NCBI GenBank assembly: GCA_041987205.1 | Contig: JBHIWX010000005.1 | Coordinates: 1 to 64,000, forward strand | Origin: BOKV01 sp041987205 | Lineage (GTDB): Bacteria; Pseudomonadota; Alphaproteobacteria; Rhizobiales; Rhizobiaceae | Direction of reading: 5' to 3' | Length of the DNA stretch: 64,000 bases | Shown here: positions 26,806 to 35,421 of the stretch, piece after piece | How the letters are laid out: each line of letters opens with the position of its first letter | Numbering within the stretch: the first letter of the stretch is position 1 | Made by a program: the position numbers and the translations under genes | The notes under the pieces: generated by a model | What the model saw: the letters and a program-made list of their open reading frames with translations, nothing else | The model's database searches: none | What the model was told of the DNA's origin: nothing

Positions 26806-28704
26806 CTAGTCCATCTCCGGCAGCACCCATTCGCTGCGCATCATAAACCACACGCCGGCCAGGAAGACGATGCCGATCACGATGGCGCTCACCAGCAATG
26901 CCGGGGTTGACCACAGGCCGGTGCCGAACAGCGCGTATCGGCTGGCTTCGAGGATCGGGCTGAGCGGATTGAGATAGAGCGATACCTGCTGCCAGCCGAC
27001 CGGCAGCGCGGAAAGCGGATAGAAAACCGGCGTGGCGAAAAACCATGCCTGGGTGAGCACCGGCACCATGAAGCGGATGTCGCGGGTCAGCATGTAGGCG
27101 ACCGAAATGAAGGCCGAAATGCCGGTGACCAGCATTGCCACGAGTGTAATGAAGACCGGCAGCAACGCCAGCTCGCGATGCATCCCGAAAGGCACGTCCG
27201 CGCCCGAAAGGCGGAAGGCGACACCGGCCGCGATCATGCTGACGGCCAGCACCGCGCCGTGGATCAGCGGCAGCGCGAGCGAGGCGACCGGAAACAGGAA
27301 GCCCGGCAGCGGCACCATGCGCTGCAGCCGGCGCCCGGCAAACAGCGCACGGATGCCCTGTCCGATCCCGACATCGACGATGATCCATAGCGCCATGCCG
27401 GAAAGCAGGAAAACCGGATACGGGATATTGGCAGACTGGAACACGTCGACATGGGTAAAGACCACCGACATGGCGGCAACCGGCATCAGGGCGCGAAGCG
27501 CAATCCACCAATACCCCATCATGGTGCGGTCGAAGACGCGTCGCACCAGATAGAGCCCCACCAGCGGAAGATGGGGAAGGTTCGCAACGATGCGCGCGAC
27601 ATACGCCGTCAGATGCCGCGCCAGCGCCGGACCGGTGCGGTATTCGCCTCCCTGCGGCGAGAAATGGTCATCGCCTTCGACGCGCACCGATCGGTTTGCC
27701 GGCATGGCGATCGTCACGCCATTCGGGCCAGAGGTCATCGTAACGGGCGCAACTTCGTCGCTCTCTGCACCGTCCTCGTCATCATCGTCCGTGTCATCAA
27801 AGGAATCGTCGTCGTCGTCGTCATCGGCGACGGATTTCGCCCCAATGCGGGGGGACACGCGCGAGGCGTTCTTGATATAGGCAGAATGCTCCGCGACCAT
27901 GGTTTCGGTCGGGCCGAAATCCTTGATCCGGCCGCCCTCGATCAGCACCAGATGCGTCGTCCAGTTCAGATGGACCGCCGCCTTGCGCGCCCCGACCATG
28001 ATGCAGGCGCCGCGCGCCCGGGCCGCCTCGACGAAGGCCTGCCAGCTTTCGGCTTCAGGGGACGGCAGCTTGCGCATGTCCGGGATCACGATGATGTCGA
28101 CGGGCAGATGGCACGCGGCGGCGAGCGCGACCTCGAACAGTTCCTTGCGGGGAACGCGATAAGCCGGCAGTTCGAGCGCTTTCGCCAGTTCGGGCCGGCC
28201 CCGGACCCGTTCGAGCGCCTCCCGGATTTCGTTATCGGACAGGCCGAGCGCCCTTGCCCTGAGACGAAGGTTTTCGGCGAGCGTGCGGAACCGGAACGGC
28301 GTAAGGCCGGAAGTCTCCACCGGAAAGATGCGGCCATGCCAGCCCACCCGCCCGCTTCTCGGTGCCTCCAGCCCGGCAGCGATGCGAAGCAGGGTTGCAC
28401 GGGTGCCGCCATCGACGTCGAGCACGCCGACGACCGATCCGCGCGGCAGATCGAGATCGATGTCGACGAGATGATGGGCGGCGATGCCCCGGTTGCAGGG
28501 CGCGTCGGGATGATCGGCAATGTCGGGCAGGGCACGGAACAGCGCAGCGAATTCGAGCAGCCGGTTGCGCGCTTCGCCACTCGCCCTTCTCGGACGCTGA
28601 TGCTTGGCCGCCGCGCGCCAGTAGCCGACCTTCTCGAAACGCACCGCCATTACGAGAGGCTCGGAAACCCCGGTGGCCGTCGCGCTGGCGGAGGGAGCGG
28701 ACAT
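26806..28704 (-). CDS. Polysaccharide ABC exporter: degenerate ATPase domain fused to ABC-2 permease
   Basis: A 632-residue fusion. Residues about 20-285 align with KpsT/Wzt-type ATPases, but every catalytic motif is changed. The Walker A region reads GVLDVDGGTRATLL (93-106; the conserved Gly-Lys-Ser is Thr-Arg-Ala). The signature region is YRVPR (182-186) instead of YSSGM. Walker B reads IIVIPDM (204-210), without the catalytic Glu. The H-loop reads VGAR (237-240). Residues 294-317 are an Asp/Glu-rich linker. From about residue 385 an ABC-2/KpsM-like permease follows with six hydrophobic segments (for example VFLLSGMALWIIVDVGIGQG). It is probably part of capsule or LPS export, with ATP hydrolysis supplied by another protein or absent. 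No other capsule ATPase is in the window. The start is uncertain; a second ATG is 18 codons in. Confidence 0.8.
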   Translation of the reverse strand: MSAPSASATATGVSEPLVMAVRFEKVGYWRAAAKHQRPRRASGEARNRLLEFAALFRALPDIADHPDAPCNRGIAAHHLVDIDLDLPRGSVVGVLDVDGGTRATLLRIAAGLEAPRSGRVGWHGRIFPVETSGLTPFRFRTLAENLRLRARALGLSDNEIREALERVRGRPELAKALELPAYRVPRKELFEVALAAACHLPVDIIVIPDMRKLPSPEAESWQAFVEAARARGACIMVGARKAAVHLNWTTHLVLIEGGRIKDFGPTETMVAEHSAYIKNASRVSPRIGAKSVADDDDDDDSFDDTDDDDEDGAESDEVAPVTMTSGPNGVTIAMPANRSVRVEGDDHFSPQGGEYRTGPALARHLTAYVARIVANLPHLPLVGLYLVRRVFDRTMMGYWWIALRALMPVAAMSVVFTHVDVFQSANIPYPVFLLSGMALWIIVDVGIGQGIRALFAGRRLQRMVPLPGFLFPVASLALPLIHGAVLAVSMIAAGVAFRLSGADVPFGMHRELALLPVFITLVAMLVTGISAFISVAYMLTRDIRFMVPVLTQAWFFATPVFYPLSALPVGWQQVSLYLNPLSPILEASRYALFGTGLWSTPALLVSAIVIGIVFLAGVWFMMRSEWVLPEMD

Positions 28705-28717
28705 CACGGACAACGCA

Positions 28718-30337
28718 TCAATTATCGGCCGCCTGCCGGCCACCGAACTGCCGTGCGACCCGCTTGACGACGGCACGTTTGCGTTTGCGGAGCCTTCTTG
28801 CGAGTGATGGCGGTTCGGCCTCGGCCGCCTCGCTCTCCGACAACAGGCCTTCCTTGATCAGCCGCCGCCGATGTCTCGCCGCCTTTACCCTGGTCAGCGT
28901 ATCGGCGACCGGTATCAGCGCCACGCGCACCAACCAGTCGCTGGCGCCGCGACGAACCGGTTTCTTCTCGAGCGCCGCGGCGGCTTCGATCTCCCGCACC
29001 ATGGCCGAAGTTGCCGAGAGCCCCGGCTCCGGACAACGCACGAAATAGTCGAGAAAGGCCTCGTTGGCATCGCTCGACGGCGGATTGCGCAGGGTCTCGC
29101 CCAATTGCCGCAGATGCTCGTCCATGCCGGTCGCATATTTGAGCAGGCCGCCCTTGCGCAGATGGCGGAAATGCAGCGAACCGCTCTGCGTGGTGGCGAA
29201 CTGGTCGGTTTCCAGGCTCATGACCGGTCGCCCCAGCAGTCCGGCCTCGATCATCGCGGTCGTGTTCACGCCGATCACGGCGCGCGCATAATAGAGCGTG
29301 TCGAAGAAATCCTCCTCGGCGCCGGGGTTGACGGGGTTGGCGCCGCCACGCGGATAGATCGCGGCATTGCCGAGATCGGACAGGTCCGCGTCCTTCCATT
29401 GATCGGCGTTCTGGAAATGCGGGCGCACCAGCACGCCGATATCGCACACGGCCGCGTCGTCGCTTGCCCGGATCGCGGCGATCCAGTTGCGCACGAAGGT
29501 AACCTCTTCCTGGCGCGCGATGAAGCTCGACGAACACATGAAGGCAATGTGAGGTTTCGAAGGATCCAGACCGACCTTTTCCAGAAACGCCTCGCGCGAA
29601 ACCACCGGCTCCCGGCCGAGCCAGCGGTCGAAGGTGTGGGCGCCGGTGACCCTGACCTTCTCCGGCGCGAGATAGTGATAGCGCCCGGCTTCCTGCTTCT
29701 GCGGCGCGTTCCAGACCAGCACGCGGTCCGGCCGGCAGCGCAGCAGGCCCTTGTTGGTCAGATTGTCCCAGCTCGCGACCGGAACCACCGCTGGAATGCC
29801 GAGCTCGTTGGCGGCCTCGATGTGATCGACCTCCGGAGAGCCGAGATTGACCAGCGGCGTCACCATCACGACATCGGGCTTCTTCGCCTTCAGATAGTCG
29901 AGATGCTGACGCGAGGCGGGCAGTTTGAACTGGATCCAGTTCAAAACACCAACCGCCTTGCGCACCATCCACGCACTGCGGGTCGCAAACAACCTGTCCA
30001 GCAGGCCGCCCAGATTGCCGATATGGCGCCGGCCCTTCTTCTGAACGCGTTGTCGCAGCGCCGGCGCGTCGCGATAATCCGGATGGTAGTACCGGATGAC
30101 GTCGATCATGCCGCGAATGGCGAAGAAGAGTGCGATCCAGCGGTCGTCGCGCTTTGGCGCCTCGTCCCAGGTCAGGCGCGGATAGCGCTGCGCCAGTCTT
30201 TCCTCGATACCGGTCGGCGAGTGCTCCGGCATGTCGAAGCCCAGATGCACGTCATGGCCATGCGCGAGCAGGCCCTCGATGGTCGAGGCGAAATTGCGCA
30301 CATAGCCGCGGCGCAGGAGAAAGAAGGTTACGCGCAC
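28718..30337 (-). CDS. Glycosyltransferase-like protein of a surface-polysaccharide locus
   Basis: A protein of about 539 residues. The GTG at 30337 gives a clean N-terminus (RVTFFLLRRGYVRNFASTIE) and has GGA upstream; an ATG eight codons earlier is the alternative. The central part looks like a GT-B enzyme: DVVMVTPLVNLGSPEVDHIE, ASWDNLTNKGLL, RVLVWNAPQKQEAG, and later FFDTLYYARAVIGVNTTAMIEA, a pattern shared with CDP-glycerol/KpsC-type transferases. The C-terminal 60 residues are very basic (RRRLIKEG, RLRKRKRAVVKRVARQ), suggesting membrane-surface or nucleotide-sugar association. It starts the minus-strand unit that includes the fused ABC exporter 13 nt downstream. Donor and acceptor are unknown. 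Confidence 0.6.
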   Translation of the reverse strand: MRVTFFLLRRGYVRNFASTIEGLLAHGHDVHLGFDMPEHSPTGIEERLAQRYPRLTWDEAPKRDDRWIALFFAIRGMIDVIRYYHPDYRDAPALRQRVQKKGRRHIGNLGGLLDRLFATRSAWMVRKAVGVLNWIQFKLPASRQHLDYLKAKKPDVVMVTPLVNLGSPEVDHIEAANELGIPAVVPVASWDNLTNKGLLRCRPDRVLVWNAPQKQEAGRYHYLAPEKVRVTGAHTFDRWLGREPVVSREAFLEKVGLDPSKPHIAFMCSSSFIARQEEVTFVRNWIAAIRASDDAAVCDIGVLVRPHFQNADQWKDADLSDLGNAAIYPRGGANPVNPGAEEDFFDTLYYARAVIGVNTTAMIEAGLLGRPVMSLETDQFATTQSGSLHFRHLRKGGLLKYATGMDEHLRQLGETLRNPPSSDANEAFLDYFVRCPEPGLSATSAMVREIEAAAALEKKPVRRGASDWLVRVALIPVADTLTRVKAARHRRRLIKEGLLSESEAAEAEPPSLARRLRKRKRAVVKRVARQFGGRQAADN

Positions 30338-30428
30338 GGCATCGTTCCATCGGCATCGCACCGGATCGGTACCCGACCCACGGGCCGGTTGAACGCAGGC
30401 CGTGCCGTCTCTTGTATCCCCAAGGCAA

Positions 30429-31577
30429 TCATTGCTTCCCCGCTACAATATCGACGAGGTGGCAACAATCCCTTAGATGCATCAGCGTGACGTCCCGGCC
30501 CAGCTTGCGCCCGACATTCATGGCGAGGAACTGGTGGCTCAGATTGATGTCGTCGGTCGTATGGACCCCGAGCGAGGCCTTGCCGACGAAGGGCGGGATA
30601 TAGGCCGTGCCGCCATAGGTGCCGATGAAGAAATCCGACGCCGCGATGAGGCGTGTCTGGATATCGAGATTGTTCTCGGGCGTCATCCAGTCGCGAGCCG
30701 AGACGATGTTGGGATGGTCCGGCGGCGCGAAGCCGTCATGTTCGTCCGCCCTGAAGGACGTGTCCAGGCTGACCACCGTCCGCCGCTCCGCGATCCGCAG
30801 CATCAGATCGCGGATCTGCGCCGCCGTCTCGGGCGAATGCGGCAAGCTCGGCCGTTCGTAGAATTTCACGGCAACGAAGGACGAGGGCAATTCCGGCCCT
30901 GTCCAGGCAGGCACTGCCGGCAGGGGCTCGTGGATCGCATGCTTGAGCACGAGATCCACGCCAAGACCGAGCCGCCGCCCATGCGTCCAGAACACTACGA
31001 AGAAATTGTACATGACGGCCGGATGCAGGACATGATGCGCCCCGATACCGACGTCCCCCGCGACCTGTTTCAGGAGGCCGGTCTCGGCGGGGTCGGGCTC
31101 CATCTGCTTCTGATTGCCGGAACGCTGCCAGCGGCCCGCATTCATTTTCCGGTAGGCGTCCGGATCGATCGCCGAGAAGATGTCGCGATAGGTCGCCGCG
31201 CCCTGCCAGTCCGACCGGTCGTACCATGACGCCATGCCGCCCCGCGAAACGAAGACCAGCCGCTCCGGCGCGATCGAGAAACGTTCGGCGAACCATTTGA
31301 CGAAGGGGATCCAGTAGAGGATCTCGAAGCCCAGTTCGGACAGCCAGGGCCCGACGACAATCGGCCGGTCGTCTCGCTGCATCTCCTCGCCGAGCCGGAG
31401 GATTCCCGGCGCCAGCGCGGTGAGGATCGAATCGCCTTCCACCGGCAGCAGCTGGTCCTTGGACAGGCGGCTGTCGACGATGCCACCCTGCTGCGGCAGC
31501 AATCGCCGGCGTGCGCGACGCAGGGCGCGCCAGCCAAGGCCGGTGATCTTCTGCCGCGTCGTCGCCTCGTCGTTCAT
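30429..31577 (-). CDS. Uncharacterised protein of the polysaccharide locus (GT-B-like)
   Basis: A 382-residue protein without recognised signal peptide or membrane span. Segments such as DRPIVVGPWLSELGFEILYW, WFAERFSIAPERLVFVSRGG and FFIGTYGGTAYIPPFVGKAS suggest two Rossmann-like halves as in GT-B or GT61-like enzymes, but no diagnostic motif is clear. FVAVKFYERPSLPHSPET lies at the domain boundary. The family is not recognised. It sits upstream of and on the same strand as the 539-residue glycosyltransferase-like gene (91-nt gap) and is divergent from a GT4 enzyme across about 295 nt, in which no gene or clear promoter was seen. Confidence 0.6.
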   Translation of the reverse strand: MNDEATTRQKITGLGWRALRRARRRLLPQQGGIVDSRLSKDQLLPVEGDSILTALAPGILRLGEEMQRDDRPIVVGPWLSELGFEILYWIPFVKWFAERFSIAPERLVFVSRGGMASWYDRSDWQGAATYRDIFSAIDPDAYRKMNAGRWQRSGNQKQMEPDPAETGLLKQVAGDVGIGAHHVLHPAVMYNFFVVFWTHGRRLGLGVDLVLKHAIHEPLPAVPAWTGPELPSSFVAVKFYERPSLPHSPETAAQIRDLMLRIAERRTVVSLDTSFRADEHDGFAPPDHPNIVSARDWMTPENNLDIQTRLIAASDFFIGTYGGTAYIPPFVGKASLGVHTTDDINLSHQFLAMNVGRKLGRDVTLMHLRDCCHLVDIVAGKQ

Positions 31578-31872
31578 GTCCAGTCCGTCTCTGGCCGGAA
31601 GATGCGATTTCCGGCGGTTTCGGCACCTCGCTGGCGCAATTCGCCGACCAGCCCTGCCGAACCATCATAGGGTCTGCGAATGCGAAAAGGCAGGTCCACC
31701 TCACAGAACTCTTTGGGTTTGCGGGGAATTTCCGGTGGACGAACGGGTCGACCGGACGCTACTGCCATTAAAGGTCAAGTATGTTGCACCCGGCAGACGG
31801 TTCGAGACAACCGGTCGCCGACGTGAAATGCCCGGTTGAATCGGACCGGACGAGACTGGCAGGGGAAGTGGG

Positions 31873-33033
31873 CTGAGAATTCTCTACGTCTGCAACGATG
31901 TCGGCTATTTCCTCGCGCATCGGGCCGGCCTCGCCCGTGGCATGATGGCGGCGGGCCACGAGGTCCGGCTCGCCTCGGGCGGAACGGATGCCTGGCCGGA
32001 AGCGCCGAAGGCGCCTTTCGAGATCGAACCGATCACGGTCGACCGCTGGCGCTTCAATCCCCTTGCCGACTGGAAGCTGGCGCGGGAACTCTGGCGGCTG
32101 ATCGACCGGCATCGCCCCGATCTCGTTCACGGCTTCACCATGAAGCCCAATCTGATGGCCGTGCTCATCATGGCGCTGCGCCGGCTCACCGGCCGGCATG
32201 CGCCGCGCCTCGTCATGACCTTTCCGGGGCTGGGCCGCCTGTTCGACCGGCAGGCCGGCCTGCCCATAGCAATGGCGCGCCACATCACCTGTTTCCTATT
32301 CGCGGCCGCCGGCGGCGTGGTCAAACCGCATGTCACATGCGAGCGCCAGTCCGACGCCACGGCGCTGGTCGAGGCGGGGGTCGCCTCCCCCGACAGGCTG
32401 TCGATCACGTCGGGTTCGGGCGTCGATTTCGCCCTGTTCAGCCCCGGCGAGCATACCGGGCCGCTGACCGTGCTCTATGCCGGCAGGCTCCTGAAGATGA
32501 AGGGCGCGCAATGGTTCGTCGATGCCGCCCGCCGCTTCGCCAGCGACAGGGTCTGCTTCGTCCTTGCCGGATCCGTCGAGGCGCAGGACGAGGACTGCCT
32601 TGAGGAACGCGACATTGATTCTGCGGTCCGCTCCGGCGCGCTGACCTATCTCGGCAAGGTCGAGCCGGGTGACATGCCGCAATTGCTGCGCCGGTCCGAC
32701 ATCCTCTGCCTGCCGACGCTTTACGGCGAGGGCCTGCCCCGCATCGTCACCGAGGCGACCGCCTGCGGCTGCGCGGTACTGACCACGGCCGGCGGCAATG
32801 GCGGCGGCATCGTGAGGGACGGTGAAACCGGCCGCCTGCTCGACCATCCGACGCCGGAGAGCTTCATGGCCGTGCTGGGAGAGATGATCGCCAACCCCGA
32901 AGCCACGCGACGCATGGGCGCCGAAGCTGCGATCCGTGTCCGCGATCTGGGGCTTTCGGAAGACGAGGTCATCGACCAGTTCGCGGCGATCTATACCCAG
33001 GCAATTAATGATGAAGCGCTGGATCGCCGATGA
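31873..33033 (+). CDS. GT4-family glycosyltransferase with probable CTG start
   Basis: A protein of about 386 residues. The GT4 N-terminus RILYVCNDVGYFLAHRAGLA lies upstream of the first ATG (31942) and is in frame only with a CTG at 31873 (or the ATT at 31879). AGGGGA at 31861-31866 gives 6-nt spacing to the CTG, so a non-canonical start is proposed. Donor-binding domain motifs: VLYAGRLLKMKGAQWFVDAA, VEPGDMPQLLRRSDILCLPT and EGLPRIVTEATACGCAVLTT with the E-x7-E type pattern. The first domain contains HGFTMKPNLM, seen in enzymes that extend O-antigen or capsule chains. It is likely to add a sugar in the surface polysaccharide. Confidence 0.8.
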   Translation: MRILYVCNDVGYFLAHRAGLARGMMAAGHEVRLASGGTDAWPEAPKAPFEIEPITVDRWRFNPLADWKLARELWRLIDRHRPDLVHGFTMKPNLMAVLIMALRRLTGRHAPRLVMTFPGLGRLFDRQAGLPIAMARHITCFLFAAAGGVVKPHVTCERQSDATALVEAGVASPDRLSITSGSGVDFALFSPGEHTGPLTVLYAGRLLKMKGAQWFVDAARRFASDRVCFVLAGSVEAQDEDCLEERDIDSAVRSGALTYLGKVEPGDMPQLLRRSDILCLPTLYGEGLPRIVTEATACGCAVLTTAGGNGGGIVRDGETGRLLDHPTPESFMAVLGEMIANPEATRRMGAEAAIRVRDLGLSEDEVIDQFAAIYTQAINDEALDRR

Positions 33034-33040
33034 TCAACGC

Positions 33041-34174
33041 TCAATGTTCGCCGAACACGTCCACGATGTTGGAGGCAAGCGCCGCCCAGCCCGCTGAGGG
33101 GTCATGATCGGCCGATGCCTGGCTGGCGAGACGCTGTCGCAAGCCCGCGTCGTCGATCAATCGCCGGATAGCCTGCGCGAAGGCCTGCGCCGTTGCAGCC
33201 TCGGCCACCAGTCCGTCTCGACCGGAACTGACCTGTTCGGCAAGGCCGCCGACCGGTGAAACGACCGCGACACGACCGCGCGACTGGCAGAGCGGCACGA
33301 GACCCGACTGGGTCGCTTCGACATAGGGGAAGATCACCACATCGGACGCATCGATCTCGGCCACGAGATCGCGTTCCGACAGCCATTCGGGACGAAGGCT
33401 CACCCGTGTGTCCGCCTCGGCACGGTCCCGCCAGGACGGCCGGTCGAAGGCGCCGGCGATCCTCAGCGTCGCCGGATGACCTGCGAGCTCGTCCAGCATC
33501 GCGAGCGCCGTCTCCACGCCCTTGTAGGCCTTGATCCGCCCGGCAACCAGCACCCGCAGGGGACCGTCATGCGGTTCGAACGGCACCGGCGCGGGAAGTG
33601 CCAGATCGTCGAAGGCGAAGGGCGGATGCGCGAAGGTCCGGATCGGCGGCAGCGTTCCGGCTGCCACCTCCCCGGCCCGCAGCTGGTCGGCGACATGCTC
33701 CGACAGGGTGACGATCGCCGCGCTTTCGCGCAGGACGCCACGCTGCAGGCGATAGGCCAGCGCATGCCGGTCGCCCATATGCGGACGCACATCATGCGCG
33801 ATGGTGACGAGTGGAACGCCAAGCCGTTTCAGGCAGGCCGCCACCCAGCGGTCCCAGTAGCCGGGCATCGCGCAGACCGCGCCCGTGATGGCTTCGCGGC
33901 GAATGAACGCTGCAAGCCGGGAGAGTTGCAGCGGCAGGGCGAGGCCGAACAGCGCCTGTCCCGGGAGACTGTCTCCCGCATCGACATGGAAACCCCGAGC
34001 CGTCAGCCCGGAGAGCGTGGCGAAGCTCTCCGCCCGCGTCGACAGCGACAGCACGGTGTCGATCCCGGCACCCTCGAATGCCGAGGCTAGCTCCGCGGCG
34101 AACCGGGGTCCGGCACCGAGGCGGCCCCATTGCCAGACGAGAAGACGTGGACCGGATCGGCGAGGATTTGACAT
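33041..34174 (-). CDS. GT4-family glycosyltransferase
   Basis: A 377-residue GT-B enzyme. The N-terminal acceptor domain opens with RLLVWQWGRLGAGPRFAAEL. The second domain shows LRVLVAGRIKAYKGVETALA, VSLRPEWLSERDLVAEIDAS and DVVIFPYVEATQSGLVPLCQ, the last occupying the E-x7-E region with one Glu (VEATQSGL). It is convergent with the plus-strand GT4 gene, the stops being 7 nt apart. It closes the polysaccharide island on this side; the next minus-strand gene upstream belongs to the catabolic locus. Confidence 0.82.
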   Translation of the reverse strand: MSNPRRSGPRLLVWQWGRLGAGPRFAAELASAFEGAGIDTVLSLSTRAESFATLSGLTARGFHVDAGDSLPGQALFGLALPLQLSRLAAFIRREAITGAVCAMPGYWDRWVAACLKRLGVPLVTIAHDVRPHMGDRHALAYRLQRGVLRESAAIVTLSEHVADQLRAGEVAAGTLPPIRTFAHPPFAFDDLALPAPVPFEPHDGPLRVLVAGRIKAYKGVETALAMLDELAGHPATLRIAGAFDRPSWRDRAEADTRVSLRPEWLSERDLVAEIDASDVVIFPYVEATQSGLVPLCQSRGRVAVVSPVGGLAEQVSSGRDGLVAEAATAQAFAQAIRRLIDDAGLRQRLASQASADHDPSAGWAALASNIVDVFGEH

Positions 34175-34252
34175 GGCTGCACCATCGCCGAGACACGCCC
34201 GGAAATGAAGATGCCGCGCCGCAAATAATGGGTGAACGATGAGGAAGCGCGA

Positions 34253-34282
34253 GCCGGCCGGTCAGACAAGACTGCCGGCCGG
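34253..34282. terminator. GC-rich hairpin at the end of the catabolic minus-strand operon
   Basis: Two copies of GCCGGCCGG (34253-34261 and 34274-34282) form a strong stem, because CCGGCCGG is self-complementary, with a 12-nt loop. It lies 24 nt downstream of the MetE-like gene stop. No U-run follows, so it may be a Rho-assisted end or mRNA-stabilising hairpin. Confidence 0.35.
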
Positions 34283-34305
34283 TCCTGTGATTCCAGGCAG
34301 AAAAG

Positions 34306-35328
34306 TCAGCCCAGCTCGGCGCGCACGATCGCCGCGCCCTCGGCCATCGCCTTCATCTTGCCGAACGCCACGTCGCGCGGCAGGTATTTCAACCCGCAAT
34401 CGGGGGCGACGATCACGTTCTTCGCATTTATATGGGGCAGCGCCCGGCGGATGCGCTCGGCGATCACCTCCGGCGTCTCGACATTCTTGTCGGAAAGGTC
34501 GAGCACGCCGAGAATGATCTTCTTGCCCGGCAGTTCTTCCAGCACCGAACAGTCGAGCTTGGATTGCGCGGTCTCGATGGAAATCTGGTTGCAGGAGCAG
34601 TTCTTGAGCTGCGGCAGGAAGGAATAGCCCTCCGGCCGTTCGTGGATGATCGCGGCATAGCCGAAGCAGATATGCACGGCGGTCTCGCCGGCCGCGCCCT
34701 CGAGTGCCGTGTTGAGCGCGTCAAGCCCGTATTCCTCGGCCGCCTGCGGGCGTGCCTGCATGTAGGGCTCGTCGAGCTGCACGATGTCGGCACCGGCGGC
34801 GAAGAGATCGGCGATCTCCTCCTTCACCGCGAGCGCATAATCCTGCGCCGCCTCGGCCGGAGAATCGTAGAAATCGTTCTGCGCCTGCTGGCTCATGGTG
34901 AACGGGCCCGGCACGGTGATCTTCACCTTGCGGTCCGTGTGCTTCTTGAGAAATTTCAGGTCGTCGACCTCGACGGCGTGCTTGCGCCTGATCTTGCCAA
35001 CGATGCGTGGCACCGGATTGGGATGGCCCGAGCGGTCGAGCGCAGTGCCGGGATTGTCGATGTCGACGCCTTCAAGCGCCGTCGCGAAGCGGTTGGAATA
35101 GCTCTCGCGGCGAATTTCGCCATCCGTGATGATGTCGAGGCCCGCTTCCTCCTGCAGCTTGATCGCTTCGAGCGTCGCGCTGTCCTGTGCCTCGGCAAGG
35201 TATTCATCCGAGATGCGCCACAATTCCTTCGCCCGCGTGCGTGGCGGGAAACGGCCCGCCAGTTTGGCGCGGTCGATCAGCCATTCCGGCTGGCAATAAC
35301 TTCCGACGAGCGAAGTGGGCAGCAGCAT
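34306..35328 (-). CDS. MetE-like (cobalamin-independent) methyltransferase
   Basis: A 340-residue single-barrel member of the UROD/MetE-like superfamily, about half the size of full methionine synthase MetE. Zinc ligands are recognisable: His and Cys in VHICFGYAA and Cys in VIVAPDCGLKYLP. The N-terminus LPTSLVGSYCQPEWLI and FPPRTRAKELWRISDEY are typical of the short stand-alone proteins. These move methyl groups between a donor and a thiol or other nucleophile. In an operon with LigAB dioxygenase and a Tat-exported amidohydrolase, removal of a methyl group from a methoxylated or methylated substrate is a plausible but unproven job. GGGAGGAAAAC precedes the start. Confidence 0.8.
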   Translation of the reverse strand: MLLPTSLVGSYCQPEWLIDRAKLAGRFPPRTRAKELWRISDEYLAEAQDSATLEAIKLQEEAGLDIITDGEIRRESYSNRFATALEGVDIDNPGTALDRSGHPNPVPRIVGKIRRKHAVEVDDLKFLKKHTDRKVKITVPGPFTMSQQAQNDFYDSPAEAAQDYALAVKEEIADLFAAGADIVQLDEPYMQARPQAAEEYGLDALNTALEGAAGETAVHICFGYAAIIHERPEGYSFLPQLKNCSCNQISIETAQSKLDCSVLEELPGKKIILGVLDLSDKNVETPEVIAERIRRALPHINAKNVIVAPDCGLKYLPRDVAFGKMKAMAEGAAIVRAELG

Positions 35329-35343
35329 GTTTTCCTCCCATGC

Positions 35344-35367
35344 AAAAATTCGCGACCGGGCGCGAAT
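35344..35367 (-). terminator. Candidate intrinsic terminator/attenuator between amidohydrolase and MetE-like genes
   Basis: On the minus strand ATTCGCG pairs with CGCGAAT around a 6-nt loop and is followed directly by a T5 run (complement of 35344-35348), the form of a Rho-independent terminator. It lies just before the ribosome-binding site of the MetE-like gene and could lower that gene's expression relative to the upstream genes. Confidence 0.45.
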
Positions 35368-35421
35368 GGCAGTCTGTCAGTGCGAAGAGGCGCCGGCATG
35401 GCCGGCACCCCGTTTTTGTCG

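Noticed and set aside
27754..27825. GTC/ATC-rich run read as a microsatellite or assembly error
   Set aside because: It stays in frame, uses mixed Asp and Glu codons, and sits exactly between the two domains of the ABC fusion, so it is better explained as a coding linker.
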